Source: Spirodela intermedia | Lineage: Eukaryota > Streptophyta > Magnoliopsida > Alismatales > Araceae | DNA length: 64,000 nucleotides | Direction: 5' to 3' | Assembly (NCBI GenBank): GCA_902729315.2 | Contig: LR746277.1 | Location: forward strand, 3,291,001 to 3,355,000 | Shown: in pieces, positions 11,488 to 25,050 of the stretch | Position numbering within the stretch: position 1 is the first letter of the stretch | How the letters are laid out: the number at the start of each line of letters is the position of its first letter | Program-made: the position numbers and the translations under genes | Notes under the pieces: generated by a model | What the model was told of the DNA's origin: nothing | The model's input: only the letters and a program-made list of their open reading frames with translations | The model's database searches: none

Positions 11488-12999
11488 ATGGCAGCGTGGG
11501 CGTCCCTTTTGTCCTCCGCCCTGCTATGGCTGACCCTGCTCTCCTTCGGCGGAAAGGCCAATGGGGAGAGCACCTTCGGAGCAGTCAGAATTACGAGTCT
11601 GGTACCCTCCCTCGGTTGCTCCCCGTCCAAAGGTTGACCGTTTTTTTGCTGGTCTAGTGAGATTTCTTATATTCATACCCAAAGTCATAAATATATGTAT
11701 TTATAAAATTATCTGAATCAATATGATCAAAAGTTACGATAGAATTCTGACCTATGCACTGATGCAGCTCCCGGCCACAGCTCTCTGCCGGTCGTCCAAC
11801 GCAACGGTCCTTGCGCAGCCAAGTCTGTTAGCAAACCCAACCACCTTCAATCTCTCGCCCAGGATTCTCTGCGAGTCGCTTCACTGCAGGAAATAGTTTC
11901 CGGCGTCTCCCGTGGGAACGATACAGTGCTCCTGGGAAGCCAGATCTCCATCCCGGCGAGGAGTGGCCTGTACCTCGGAACCGGTAATTACGTCATTACT
12001 GTTGGTTTTGGCACTCCGACGAAGAGCCAGACCGTCATCTTCGATACCGGAAGCAACGTGAACTGGATCCAGTGCAAGCCGTGCCTTGTAAGCTGCTACT
12101 CGCAGCAAGAGCCTTTGTTCGATCCCCTCCTCTCGTCTACCTACCGTAATGTCACCTGCGCAGCGTCCGCGTGCCTCGAGCTTACCAGCAGAGGTTGCTC
12201 GGGCACCACCTGTCTCTATGGGGTGACCTACGGCGACGGATCCTCCACCGTTGGATTCCTCGCCATAGATACCTTCACGCTGACGTCCACCAAAGTGTTC
12301 AGTAACTTTATATTTGGGTGCGGCCAGAACAACCGGGGGCTGTTTAGGGGGGCTGCCGGGCTTATCGGGCTCGGACGCAGCCCCTACTCGCTTAACTCGC
12401 AGACAGCCAGCAGTCTGGGCAATATCTTCTCCTATTGTCTCCCTTCCACAAGCAGCTCAACCGGCTACCTCAATATCGGCAATCCGTTAAGAACTACCGT
12501 TGCTTACACGCCGATGATTACGGATTCACGCGCACCCACCCTCTACTTCATTGATCTCGTTGGAATTACCGTAGGGGGGACACGGCTTGAATTGTCGCCG
12601 ACCGTCTTTCAATCTGTTGGGACAATCATAGACTCTGGGACGGTGATCACCCGCCTACCCCCTGCGGCGTACAGTGCACTTCGGACGGCCTTCCGCGCGG
12701 CCATGACGCAGTACCCACTGGCTCCGGCGGCCAGTATACTGGACACTTGTTATGACTTCCGTAACTCGGCGACCCTGACGTATCCGGTGATCAAGTTATT
12801 GTACACCAATCTCGAGGTCACGCTTCCGGCAACCGGGGTGTTCTACGTGATCAGCTCAGCACAGGTCTGCCTGGCCTTCGCCGGGAACTCGGACTCCTCC
12901 CAGATCGGCATCATCGGCAACGTTCAGCAGAGGACATTCGAGGTGACCCACGACAATATTGCGAATAGAATCGGGTTCTCAGCCGGGGCATGCAGCTGA
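11488..12999 (+). CDS. AP2: secreted nepenthesin-type aspartic protease (family A1B)
   Basis: Exon 1 is 11488-11632, the intron 11633-11767 (phase 1) and exon 2 is 11768-12999, giving 458 residues, the same as AP1. Residues 1 to about 26 are a signal peptide (MAAWASLLSSALLWL...). The catalytic motifs are DTGSN (Asp141) and DSGT (Asp337), with the flap motif YGDGSSTVGF. A Cys-rich insert follows WIQC, and the protein ends in GACS. The Asn in DTGSN replaces the Asp of AP1 and AP6, and is shared with AP3 and AP4. A second exon read alone has no ATG near its start, which supports the spliced model. Both catalytic aspartates and all the cysteines shared with AP1 are present, so I take it as functional; the substrate is unknown. 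Confidence 0.93.
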
Positions 13000-14578
13000 T
13001 TCGAGGCGGAGCGTCATGGTTGTCTCCAAAGTCTGGAAAAAGTTCCAGATCGTTTTCTCTGTTGCACTGAAATCGCGTGGATCTAATGCGTTTCTTGTGA
13101 TTGTGCTTTTGTGTTCGGTGTTATATTTGAATAAGTTTGTTATAAGACATTCTGCGCCATCGATGACTACTCTCATCCTTCATTTGGTGCAATTGGATCG
13201 GGGCTGTTAACCTGTTCCACAAATAAGACATCCCTTTTGGTTGTGGATGGGGGATGCAGGAGGACCATCGGGCTCCAAGAAGTACGTTAATAGGAACAGC
13301 GGAAAAAGGAAGAAGGGACGTATGTTTGCCGGAGGAAGACATCGCTGGTTCTGGCCAGAATTGATTAGGGGATCAACTAAACAAAACTTAGTTTGACTCG
13401 CAGGATTGTTTTTCGACGCACCCAACATATAGTCTATTCCGTGAATTATCATTCAATCTATATAACTCTGCACTGGGGTTTGTCTTTAGTCCATCGCAAA
13501 AAAATGAGGCTAAGCCGATTAGGAGCGACCGTTGAATCAATCAACAGGTCCTTGATTGGTAAGTAAAATTCCCACTATAACCGCTTGTAATATATGTTTC
13601 CTTCACAATAAAATTTCGATTCAGGATTCATGCATTTTGGAATAGAAAAATAAGAAAGCTGTTCACAATGAAGGTCCTTGCCGCTGGGCTTAGCTCTCAG
13701 CTGCCCAAAACCATCGTCAGCTAGTTGACGGGGGATATGAAGGCTTTTTAAAGCTTCGCAAATAATACGAAGTATCAAGTTTTCAGGGACGTGTTGATCG
13801 GCAGGGCCGGCCGTAATGCAAGTGCCTCCCCCCTACGTGAACGTTTCCCATCTTCCGCCCCGGTACCTCCAGAACACGTTTTTGTTAGTGCCGCGGGCTT
13901 CAGAAAGGCTTATACATTTCGCGTCTTGAGTTCAAAGAAAAAATCGTTTGCTTGGCCTGGGGCTCATCTCATAAACGATTTGTCCAAAGCTCTTCGTTGA
14001 GAATTGGCGAGATTGGCATTTATTAGTCGACGGATACCATTTGTTTAAATTTTTCTTTCGTTTGTCTGGAGCTTTCTGGCTCTTAGTCTTGGGGTAGACA
14101 GCAAACTTATAAACTATATCGGCTGGTGGATTATTTTTTCTGCTTATATTGTCAGAGTTAGATTGGATTATTTCCACAGTGAAACTCCAAATAGTTTCTT
14201 TCGAATAATAGGTTTTTTCCTCAAAAATTATATATGTTAGAAGTGTGTCCTAACGGGTTTCATTCCTTGAATCTAAAAGTCAAGGTACATGCTGAGACAG
14301 TTAGGTTGATTGCTTTTATTAGAATAGCTAAAATATTATAATCATTTATATTTATCCTCGGATGAGATTTATGAAGTAAAAAAATGTTTATACGATAAGT
14401 AATGACAGTAAAAATGAAGGAAATAAGATAAATTATATCGAAAGAAGATGCTACTATATGTTCAGAAAAGAATGTTGATGCTTGGCCCTTATTGCTGATC
14501 GTGGACCTCCAAAAAAATCTTTACGTATGAGGAACAGAAAGGGAACTTGAAAAGTAGAAAGGCCTTCACAAAAAGTAT
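13000..14578. other. AP2 3' flank, no gene
   Basis: The sequence aligns with the AP1 3' flank (5308-7370) for its whole length, including the segments near 13915-14000 and 14490-14575. Short open frames here are not conserved between the two copies and are not genes. Confidence 0.6.
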
Positions 14579-14583
14579 CTTAC

Positions 14584-15619
14584 TGATGCAAGATGAATAT
14601 GACTAACGCGGATGAAATGGGTAGGGAACACAATGGGTCAATAGCAAGTCACAAAACTCGCACATGATCGGATCCGAACCTTTAAAATCCGACTGTGATG
14701 AGGTGAGACGACCGTTCCATTCCTCGATCGAGGGCGGGAGGACTGTCTTAGGTCACCGTAATAAAACAAACCTTCATGTTTCAAAATCTTAGTCAGCCTC
14801 CAAACAAGAAAATCGCAGCCCACTCAGCTGATCTCGAGTCTACACGGCTAAATCCGATGGCGGTGGAAACAGATAACCACCAGAGAGGGTTGAGAGGGAA
14901 CCTTCGGCATTTGCACGCCACAATGTTGACGTCGATGGCAAAGTAGAAGAGGACGAGCCCGTCGCGGATCCAACTACGTGGCTAGTTGGTGGGGGAGTAA
15001 AGGGGAGAAGTTGCCCCCTTGCGGGGTTCGGGGCAGCGCCCCGAAACCTAAATCCGATGCTGGGCGGAGCAGGGTGCGCAGGGTGTACGCGGTCGACGTG
15101 TAGGGCGGATGGTTGGTGCGCAAGGCGAGTCGCAGTGGCGCGTCCGCCAGGCGCTGGACGCGTGAGCGCTTGGGGAAGATGCACAGGGCGCGTGAGCGCC
15201 TGCGGGAGGCTCGTACACAGCGTGTTGCCGGCGCTCCGAGGGACGCTGATCAGCGCGTCGCCGGGCACACGAGTGCTGACAGAGAGACCCGCCGGTAACG
15301 ACAAAGAGGGTTGACCAGAAGGTAGCGAGGGGGGGAGGGAGACCCACGCGACGGCGGTGGCTACAGGCAGCGGTGGTCACACGGAACCCTTAGGGCACGA
15401 TCTCTCATATAAGAAAAGTCTTATGAAGATCAAAGCCACGTTCAATAGAAACCGTAGGCATATTTACAGGCCACGGGAGGAGAGGGAGGATTACAACCTA
15501 AAGTAAATAAAAGTAAATCAAAAACGAGTAAGTTCTAATAGAAATAGAAGTCGGCGGCAACGTGGAGTGGCCTTGATGTCGTGGTCACCGATGGTGGGGC
15601 TAGGGTCCATGACCCACCA
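14584..15619. mobile_element. Solo LTR (1,036 bp) with CTTAC target duplication
   Basis: The paralogous AP1 block lacks this segment, which gives its limits. It starts TGATGCAAG, ends GACCCACCA (the TG...CA ends of an LTR), and is flanked on both sides by CTTAC (14579-14583 and 15620-15624), a 5-bp duplication typical of LTR-retrotransposon integration. No gag or pol sequence lies inside, so it is a solo LTR left by recombination. The interior has a GC-rich part (15020-15300) with long chance open frames on both strands, and a CATATAAG promoter-like motif near 15409. The superfamily is not assigned. Confidence 0.85.
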
Positions 15620-15624
15620 CTTAC

Positions 15625-18400
15625 AATGTGGAAGGCTATTTTAAAATTTAAAGAAAAATATTAAAATTTGGAGTTGAGGTTGGGTAAGAATGAATCCTGT
15701 GGCTCTTGTTATAGATATGAGCTTTTTGGAATTTCTCCCTTCAGTGATAGGGATTAAGGATAATTATTTTCTAGCTTTTTCAATTTTCCCTATATAAACT
15801 TTTATAGAGCCATGTTGGATGCATTCAACTTAGCAGGCTTGTGGAGTCATAAGGTTTTATATAATACGATTAAGGATAATTCATAAGGTTTTATAGAGGC
15901 TGGTTGTAATTTCATAGAACAGAATTTTTAAATGAGGTGTCATCCTCAAAGCTATTGAATCACAAGAGATGATACCTCTCTCTAAGGAGCCAACAATGGA
16001 AACTTACAAAATTTATGGCATATTTTTTATGCATTAAAATAAAAGAGATGCAGAGAGAGTGCTTAAGGTCCTAACTATACACATAATGGAAATAAAATAA
16101 GTAAGAAAATATGTAAGAACTGAATCCTAGAAAAGTGATCAAATAAAATGTGATTTGTGATTTTTTATTGAACTGTTCATGCTTTAGTGAGTAAACGTCT
16201 TTCATTCAATTGTAGATACAATAAAATGTCACTATTCTTTGTTTTAGGGAGAAAAGATCTTCGAAACAACTAGATGTGTAGTCACATAGTACAAGGCCCA
16301 TGGGATATGAGGCGGAATACGAAAAAATAGTAGAAAAGATGGCTCTTGTTTCTACTGTGACAACCAAAATGGTTTATATATTGGTCCTTCTGAGTTTCCA
16401 GCTCGTACGTCGATGCATCATAAAAGCTGTTATTCAACAGTAGCCGACCACACTTAGTGATGGTGAATTGGGGCGGAGGGCTCCTCTAGCCCTTATCCAC
16501 GATGCTGTTGTCCAAGGTGGCCGTAAGTCAGTCATTAATGGATCATGGGTGATGAAGTGAAACTAAATAACCTTTGAAGCTAAAATTATACAACATTTAA
16601 AATAAATTACATTAAAAATTTAAAATTTTTCTCTCACGAAGCTATTACTAAAACCATGATCATTGGGTTTTGTGAATCAATTGTTCAATTCTCTACAGAA
16701 AAAAATATCAAGAGATCCACTGAATTGTTCTATGCTTTATTAAAATTATATCAAAATCTAGAAATTGATAAAAGAAATACACATGATTTCATGTACCCTT
16801 TTTATCTTTTAAAATCCCTTCAACGTGTTTGTTAGAACTAAAACAATATGTACTTACATGTAATCATGCAAGAAAATAAATCAAAACTATACCATAAATT
16901 TTTCATTAAATAAAATAGGACTCTTAGGCATTTGAGTGCTGCAAGAAAGCTTGGATATATTTTGTACAGATCAAGATGGTGTTGGAATGCCACTTTATGA
17001 GGTCGGACATTGAGTGGTAACCTTATTCTAAGGTATCTGGAGAGAGAGACAAGTCTAACAAATTAAAGAAACTTCTGCTATATCTTCAACATATGATTTG
17101 CAAGCTTGCAGAAGTTTCAAGGTTTTCTTGATCAAGATGTGGAGCTTATTATAATTTGCCTTTTTACTTACCGTTTGAAAGTGATCTGAAATTAAGTTCT
17201 TTGTTCATGCATACCTCTCTCATTTCTTGTTTAATAAAATGCATATAACTGAATAGTTGATACATCCCTTATTACTAGTCTCACTAGTGCTACATGGAAA
17301 ACTAAGAAAAGGACAAAGCATTAGTCATGAATTAGACAGCTGAAGAGTTACTGATTTTTTTAAAACCATTCATAACATTAGAACTCAATAAAGTGGCATT
17401 TTGAAAAATAAGTAACACTATAATCTTCTGAACCTAAATCTCGGAATTTTCATTCTGTGAATTTACTATTTGGTTAGTTATTGTATTCAAAAATCTATGC
17501 TTCCACCATAAAGCCTCACACTCTACACTAAAGGAGGCTCAAATCCAAAGACTGTAAGATTTGATCTTATACTCCACTATTTGTGAGTGGTTAATTGTAA
17601 TAAAATACGAAAACTAGTGCAGATGTTGGGTGCTCTTGAACAACTATAGAACCATGAAACTGGAAACAGTGAGCTGGAAATAAATCTTGATTTGTTGTCC
17701 TCTTGACCTAAAAATCTATGCTTAGAAGCTAGTTGACACTTTGATGTTTGACATGTGCACTAACAAGTATTAATGATGCCCAAGATTGGATTTAGAAATT
17801 TAGAGTAGCCAAAGAGTGCTGAACTATGGAAAAAACATATTATAAATTTTTCTTTTAAATCATTTTCTTCACTATGTTTCAGAAATCAATATTAAAAATG
17901 GAAATTCTAAGATTGTTGATAAAATGCAAATTCAGCATGTAAATTATGACATAATTTAGACAATTAGTGCTTAATTTTATGCAAACTTACAATTAACTGT
18001 AAATAAAATAAGTGAAGCACAATTTATGATGAATGTTACAAATATATGCTTAATTTCGTGAATTTTACATATTTTCTATGGCATGTGTATTTATTTATTT
18101 ATATTCTTCACTTGAATAATAATTATAAGTAAAATTTTATTTGATGTCTAAATTATGATTTGAATATTTTATAATAATTTAATTATGATAAAATATATTT
18201 TAAAAGAAATATTTCGGATATTTCTGAGTATTAAAGATTTATTTCAAGTTAAAATGAATTTTCTAAAGGTTTTTTTATTTTTCTAGAATTTTCTATTAAA
18301 TTCAAGTTAATATCAGTGCTTTGACTCATGATTATTTAAATTATAAAACACAATCCATATAATATTTATGATTTATTATGTATCTCTTAAGCCCTAACTC
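15625..18400. other. Intergenic DNA, no gene
   Basis: Up to about 17640 this is the distal part of the AP2 duplication block and aligns with 7390-8880. Beyond that it is AT-rich DNA without recognisable genes. Confidence 0.55.
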
Positions 18401-19912
18401 AGCTCATGTATAAATGAGTTTAGATTTACCATGTTGATTTCTCCCTTATGCCTAATTTATTATATTTATTTGTTCAAAGGGAAATGGGGCTTTATTTTAA
18501 TATTATGTTTCAGGTCATATGAGGCCCATGGACCAGCTGGAAAGCCCACAATAATTAAGGAGAAGGCCCAACAAGAAGGAGGCGTTTTCTCTCCCCTCAA
18601 ATTAAGAAAGCTACCAACTTAAGGTGGGCGGTTTATTTCTTCCTTAATTAGAGGGAGGGGTATGTGGCACCATCTGATCAGCCGCACCCTTCTCCCTCAT
18701 TAAACCACCCTTGGGACTATCTCAGCCCCACAGTCAGCCCAATCCAAGGGCTGAGATAAGTCCTAGGGTGAGGGAAGGAGAGGAGACACCCCAGCAGCTA
18801 CTCACCTCCCTTAGGCTGCCCTTGGAGAGAGAAATCTAATCCAAGGGCTGTGCACTCTCCCCCATGATCCAAGGGCTGAGAATGGGCATGACCAAGGGGA
18901 GAATAAATAGCCATCTAGAGGAGAGAGAAGACCATTCCATTCATAGGAGAGGGGTGCCCAAGAGGGAGAAGAGGAGATCTCTAGGAACTTCAGTCCTTGA
19001 GCCAATTCAGGAACTCGAAGGAGGGATCTGTTTGAATACTCTAAATGATATAGAAAAGGCATGTTTCATGTATTCGGTTCTTTCATGATGTATTAAATTT
19101 TATTTTGAATGAATGAGCTTATTTTCTTATTACATTCTCTTCTTCTTAAGACCCTCTTGGTGAGAAAGAGTTGATTTGGTTGAAGAGTAGGTAGGGATTC
19201 AATTCTTTAATCCCTAGAGTGACACTAGGTTGATCCTAGGATAAAATTCAACCCTTCTACCCTTCTCTTGCTTCTCTTCATTTATGTGATTATCTTGATT
19301 TATCAAGATTGATCACATTTCTAAGAGTGAGCAAGGTAGGACAGATTTAGGATACTTTAAATCCTTCTTTTGATCCTTCTCCTTCTATTTTGCTTTGGTC
19401 CTTTAGTTCATCAAAGTTGAACATTCATTGAAACTAGAGAGAGACAAGGAGAGGTTAGGAAGTAGTTTAGGAGTAGATTAATTTGCTTTTGTCTTTCTAT
19501 TGATCTCTTAGGTGACAAAGGAAGATCTAGGAAGATTCGAGTTTTTCTTTAAGCACATTAGGGTTAAGAAATTCAAAGTCATTCCAAATTTCACGATTTG
19601 TTTCTCACCTGATTTCCCTTATCTTGGTGACTGAAAAATCATCAAAAGAAAGTTCATCTATTCTCCCTTTAGTGGGCCTAAGCAGCTCTCTTCTATCTCC
19701 TCATCTCATTCTTCATATAAAATTCAATCTTGATTAGAAGTTAAATCTCACCTTAGTTTAGACAACTCTTTGTGGTTCAACTCAGATAATTCTTAAACTA
19801 TACTGATTAGTATCATTAGAAAAATATCAAAACATTATAAATTTTATTTTTGACACTCCTTAATTATGACATTTTAGAGGGATTAAATTTTGGTGTTGTT
19901 GCCGAGGATTGA
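18400..19912 (+). mobile_element. LTR-like stretch ending in a primer-binding-site-like motif
   Basis: A moderately GC-rich, purine-rich segment with a TATA-like AATAAATAG (near 18901), then pyrimidine-rich leader-like sequence. It runs up to TTGGTGTTGTTGCCGAGG at 19890-19907. That motif resembles the TGGCGCCGTTGCCGGGGA sequence found just inside the 5' LTR of many plant Ty3/gypsy elements of the Tat/Athila kind. The left end is not defined and no gag or pol follows, so this is a remnant. The assignment rests on the motif and general appearance only. Confidence 0.45.
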
Positions 19913-20015
19913 ACCAAATAATTCATAAACTATACTCATTAGTATCATTAGAAAGATATCCAAACATTATAAATTTTATTTTTAACACTCCTTAATTATG
20001 ACATTTTAGAGAGAT
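19786..20015 (+). repeat. Tandem duplicate, ~132-bp period
   Basis: A segment of about 100 bp (with AAACTATACT, TAGTATCATTAGAAA and CTCCTTAATTATGACATTTT in order) occurs at 19786-19885 and again at 19918-20015 with few differences. The primer-binding-site-like motif lies between the copies. Confidence 0.85.
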
Positions 20016-20397
20016 CAATTATATGAAAGAAACCATTGAACTCTATCTTTTGTTTTTTTTTTCACTAGTTTGGATGAACAAATATTAGGGTAGGGTATGT
20101 GAATAGTGGATGCTTATAGGTATTAAAAATCCCAAATCCTAACTATTCTGATGCTTACAGAATCAAGTTATGAAATGAGGATAAAAAAAGCATGCCTTGA
20201 ATAATATAAATAGAAAGTGTGGGAATCAATAAAATTAGTTTAAGTGTGGAGTCTATTTCTTTATCATGTTCTTATCCTTAACACAAATTTGTTAGCCTAT
20301 GGTTATCACTCTCTTCCTTTATCCTTTTCCCCTTACCCATCTCCTTAGTCAATTTCTCTCTTTGATAGATGTGGCCTTTGAAATTTATTAGGATATG

Positions 20398-21974
20398 CCT
20401 CATTGATAAGTTTTCATTATCATGAGTTAATAAGTAATTAATAATATATTTTAAACTTTAACTCATGATAAATAGATTTATATTTATGTTAAGTGATAAA
20501 AATTATTTTTTAATTGATTAATATAAATTTCTAGTTAATTATGTGATTTTATATGAGTTTTTAGATTTTTTATAACCTTATTTTTAAGATAAATGAAAAT
20601 AATAATAATAATAAAAAGATAAAAAAAGGGCGACCCACCAACCAGCTGAGCCCATAAATCGAGACATATGTGCATCACTTCCCTTCCACATCACTAGTGG
20701 CCAGTTGAGCATAACATAAGGAGTGGTCATACATACATGAGAGAAAACCTTATTGAATATAAAATCTTATTGAATATAATTGATATGAAACTAAATAGGC
20801 ATCATAGTTTTCTGTAAGATTTTTAATTTCAATACTTAAAATATTCCTTATTTATGAGAAGGAGATACTCTTATGAAGCCACTTTATTATGATATTTATG
20901 TACTTATTTCACTCTCTCTCATGTAGGTTGGCAATCTACAAGGGTTTGAATTTTGCTAGAGCCAAAACTCATTTTTAATTGATTAAATCATGATTTTCCT
21001 ATAGAATATTAGTGAATGATTAAGTTCTTAGAATTACTCAATCATTAGTAAAAATCTCATTCATGTAATTCGTAGAGCACCATTACTAAAACTATTAAGC
21101 GATTCTAGATAAAAGATCATAAATCTATTGAATACATGATCTCTAATTAATCAACAAGTAAATTATCATTAGAAAGAAGACGATCTATTAAAGATGAGTG
21201 GTCATCTCTTGAGAGTTGATAAGTCTTTATTATCATGAGTTAATAATTAGTAAATAATATAGTTTTAGCCTTAAATCATGATAAATAGATTTATATTTGT
21301 GTTATAATATGAAAAGTAGTTTTTAGTTGATTAACATAAATTTTTGGGTAATTATGTGATTTTATATGAATTTATATGATTTTTACAATCTTACTTTTGA
21401 GATAAATGAAGAAAAATAAAAATAAATAAAAATATAACAAAATGGGGGAGACCTGCTAGTTAGTTATCGGGGAGTAGTCGTGACCAAGGGCTTGAGTAGC
21501 TTGGATCAACAGGGGCACATATGTGCCACTCCCCTTCCACGTCACTAGTGGCTAGCCAATTGTGGGTCGTGTAGTCATACACGCGTGAGAAATGGACTTG
21601 CTTCCAAATGTAACATTACTATATATTCACTTAAAGATTCGGTACACAAGCAATGTAGGATTAAACCTATGTCACACCTTCCCCATAAAGGAGGGCAATT
21701 GGCGTGGGTTCAAATCTTCCTAGAGTCAAAACTCATATTTTTTTATCTAATTATCATGACTTTTCTATAGATTATTAGTGAAGGGTTAAACAACCAAAAT
21801 TGCTAGATCATCGGCGAAAATCTCATCAATGCAATTCGTGGAGCATTGCTACTAAAATTGCTAAACAATTCACGATAAAAGGATCACGAATCCATCGAGT
21901 AAAGGATCTCTGATTAATTGACAAACAAGCCATTGTCGAGAAGAGGACAATCTGCTGAGAGACGAGTCGCCACC
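20398..21974 (+). repeat. Direct repeat: two ~0.8-kb units
   Basis: Two diverged head-to-tail units begin at GATAAGT(T/C)TT near 20398 and 21217. Shared landmarks in order are TATCATGAGTTAATAA, CATGATAAATAGATTTATAT, TTATGTGATTTTATATGA, a CACATATGTGC-like motif, TCACTAGTGGC, and a 3' half with CTAGAGTCAAAACTCAT and AATTCGT(A/G)GAGCA. No coding potential. Confidence 0.8.
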
Positions 21975-21980
21975 TCTTGA

Positions 21981-23610
21981 GAGCATACCGAATGTGATGA
22001 AGAGTCTCCTCTTGCTACGTGGACCTAAGGATGAAGCTCTCTAACACACGCCCTATCTTCATCTAGCTCCTCTTCGTTGGGTGACAACTGCCAGAGAACC
22101 ACAAAGTCGTTAATTTTCTACTCCACCGGCTGATAGCTGTTGAGATGATTCGACAACCTATTTCATTGATCTCTAGACTTTGTAAGGAGATCTAGAGATT
22201 ACTTATGTCGTCTTTGTCCAAGGAGAGCCTTTGAGGCCGTGGACACTACATGACAATCTTCTTAAATGCTCAGGATTCTAGTGCATCGTCGATGCATCAC
22301 TATTGTGATGACAAAACTTTGTTTTCCTACTTTCAACTTACACTCTCTTTCATTTTGTGATAATTTGTGTGATTTAAATTTACCAAGATATACTTCATTC
22401 AATTACGATTCTTCCGGCTTTTACAAATCTTAATTTGATCAATTAAATCGTATGTAATTACTTACATAAGAATGTCGGGTAGAACTCTATTGCCCAATTT
22501 ATGTTCATCAAGTGCTGATGTCATCTTGATGTCTACACCCTTATTTTCCTTTTTTGTGAATTTTAAATATATTTCCTTTTTATTTCTTAATATAAAATTT
22601 ATAAGAAATATTATTCTTTGAGAAAAATTCTGAATAATTACTAGATATTATATTACATCCCTACAATTGACCTCGAAAATTACTACTATGTTTGAAATTT
22701 TATTGAATTATAATTGATATGTTTATTTATAAATACTTCTAAATATCCAAAAATTCATATTTTCTAGTTTTATAAATTTTAAATTTGTGTGATTTACTAT
22801 ACAATGATTAAGTCATGTCAAGAGCATACCAGATGTAATGAAGAGCCTTCTCTTGTTGCATAGACCTAAGGATGAAGCTTCTTAAGACGTGCTCCACCTC
22901 TATTCAACTTATCTTTGTTGGGTGACAATTATCACAAATTCACAAAGTCATCATTTTTTTACTTAGTCGGGTGATAGTTGTGGGAGATGATTTATTAACC
23001 CACCTCATTAATTTTTCGACTTTGTAAGAAGATTTGAGGCCATGAATATTACATGATAATCTTTGTGAACACAAAATTTTAATAATCACTATCACGAGGT
23101 CAGAACTTTGTTTTTCTTTTTTTAAACTTAGTTCTAACTTCATTTAGTGATATTTTGTGTGATTTCAAGTTTTATAATTATTCTTCATTCAATTATATAT
23201 TTTTTAGCTTTTATAGATATTAATTTGACCAATTAGATTCTATGTAATTACTTCTATAAGAATTGTCAAGTAGAACTCTATTTTTGCTCAATTTACATTT
23301 GTCAAGTGTTGACATCATCTTGATGACTGCACCCTTATTTTTATTTTTTGTAAAATTTTAAATATATTTTATATTCATCATTTAATTTAAAGATCATAAA
23401 AATGATACATTTAAAAAAAAATCTAAAATATTACTTGATACTATGTTACACTTTTGTGATCAACTTGAAAATTTTTCACTAGTCTTGAAACCATTTCTTA
23501 GATTATAATTGATTTATTTGTTCTGAAATATTTCTAAAAATCGAAAAATTAGGATTTTCTAGTTTTATAAATTTTTATGATTTATTATACAATGATTAGG
23601 TCACATCACT
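21981..23610 (+). repeat. Direct repeat: two ~0.8-kb units
   Basis: A second doublet, unrelated by eye to the preceding one. Units begin at GAGCATACC near 21981 and 22822, and both contain GACCTAAGGATGAAGCT, TTTGTTGGGTGACAA-like, TAGAACTCTATT and a terminal CTATACAATGATTA/GGTCA-like segment. The period is about 841 bp. Confidence 0.8.
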
Positions 23611-23640
23611 TGTAAACTGTTATTTTTTAATATTTTCTTG

Positions 23641-25050
23641 AGTTGGGCTAGGTTTAAGTCTTATAAAGTTAAGAGTTTTAGAGGTACTTGAGATGACTTG
23701 AGTCAAATCTTTATTCATCTACTTAGTCCATTTGTCTCTATGATACATGTGCATTTAAATGAGACATTGGTTTGAGATTTATATGGCTATGACTTATAGC
23801 CCACTTTGACTTTGTTTGAGATTTACACTTGCTTCATTTGGGCTTGGGCTTGGTGTTTAAGACAACATGAGCTAGACCTGGCACATTAACACACATGGAT
23901 TGGATTGTGAGAAATAGATGGAGCATGTAAAATGAAGGCTTTAACTAGATAAATAAGTTATATTTGCATTTTTAGGTAGACCTAGTCAAACATTGTCTGC
24001 ATATGCTGATGTGTGGAAATGTTTTCTGCAATACACATTTTGTTGGGAAGAAAAGTGCTTATTTGGTTCTCGCAAATGATTAAAGCCATTGGTTGTGAAT
24101 GTATTCTTATGTTTTTTGTTAATACATTAGGGGACCTAAGAAACTAGTAGATGCACTTTAACTAGGTCCATAGATAATATGAATTTTTATTTCTACTTAT
24201 TGTGTCTTATGTATTGATTTTGAGTGTGAGAACTGTAGTTGAAGTTATAACTTGATTTGTCCCCTATTGTTAGTAAATTTTTGTCCTCCCCATTCAAGCT
24301 GTAAGCATCTAGAGACATACCAGTTGAAACCAAACTACACACCATGGACCATCTCTTTTCATTATGTCATATTTTCTACATCAAGATATTGAATTTTTCC
24401 TTGTGTGAAATTTTTTATTAAATAAAATTATTCCTTAATATGATTTGGGCAGCTTTGCGGGTTGGTTTAAGTCTTATGATTTGACAAAGTTTTTTAAAGC
24501 CCACTGATTGATAAGCAATCAGTTACTTAGGCTTTGACTGATGTGCACTTAAAGGAGACAGGTCTTAGATGTATTCAGCTATGGCTTATAGCCCACTGAT
24601 TGTTTGAGCTTTATCGGTACATCATTTGACTTAGGCTTTGTTAAGTCTTATATGCTTATTTCTATGCAGACTCAGACAAAAATCAGTTGACAATAGCTAT
24701 TGTGCTGGTTTCCATAGTACTCTATTTGTTTGAGTGTAAAATTACTACACTCATTAATAAGCATTTGAGAAAGTGACTGTGCCTCAGTGAAACAAATTGT
24801 TCATTTGTTTCTGGGAATGGTTAATGACATCATTATTTAAACTATTCTTATGTTTTTACTTAGTACATTAGGAGGATTAGTAGATGCACTCTAAAATACT
24901 AGTGAATAGATAATATGAATCATTATCTCTACATATTAAGTGTCTTAATTATCATGAGTGTAGGAAATATATCTAGATTTGTTCCCAATTGTCAGTAAAA
25001 CCTTGTACCTTCATGTTTAGGCTGTTAGCATCTAAGGGCATATTAGTGCT
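23641..25050 (+). repeat. Direct repeat: two ~0.7-0.8-kb units
   Basis: A third doublet: units at about 23641-24325 and 24454-25050. Shared landmarks are GGTTTAAGTCTTAT, GCTATG(A/G)CTTATAGCCCACT, TATTCTTATGTTTTT, AGTAGATGCACT and CTGT(A/T)AGCATCTA. It is more diverged than the previous doublet, with several indels. Confidence 0.75.

Larger units (their letters stand above)
11280..17650 (+). repeat. Duplication block A2 (contains AP2), paralogous to 3500-8880
   Basis: This is the partner of the AP1 block and aligns with it from the proximal promoter to about 4.6 kb past the stop codon. It is longer mainly because of the 1,036-bp solo LTR at 14584-15619. Homology fades after about 17640, where the AP1 side enters the ~270-bp tandem array. 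Confidence 0.8.

Noticed and set aside
14840-15380. Long GC-rich open frames on both strands within the solo LTR
   Set aside because: They lie inside a delimited LTR, overlap each other and have no motif of Gag, Pol or any host protein.
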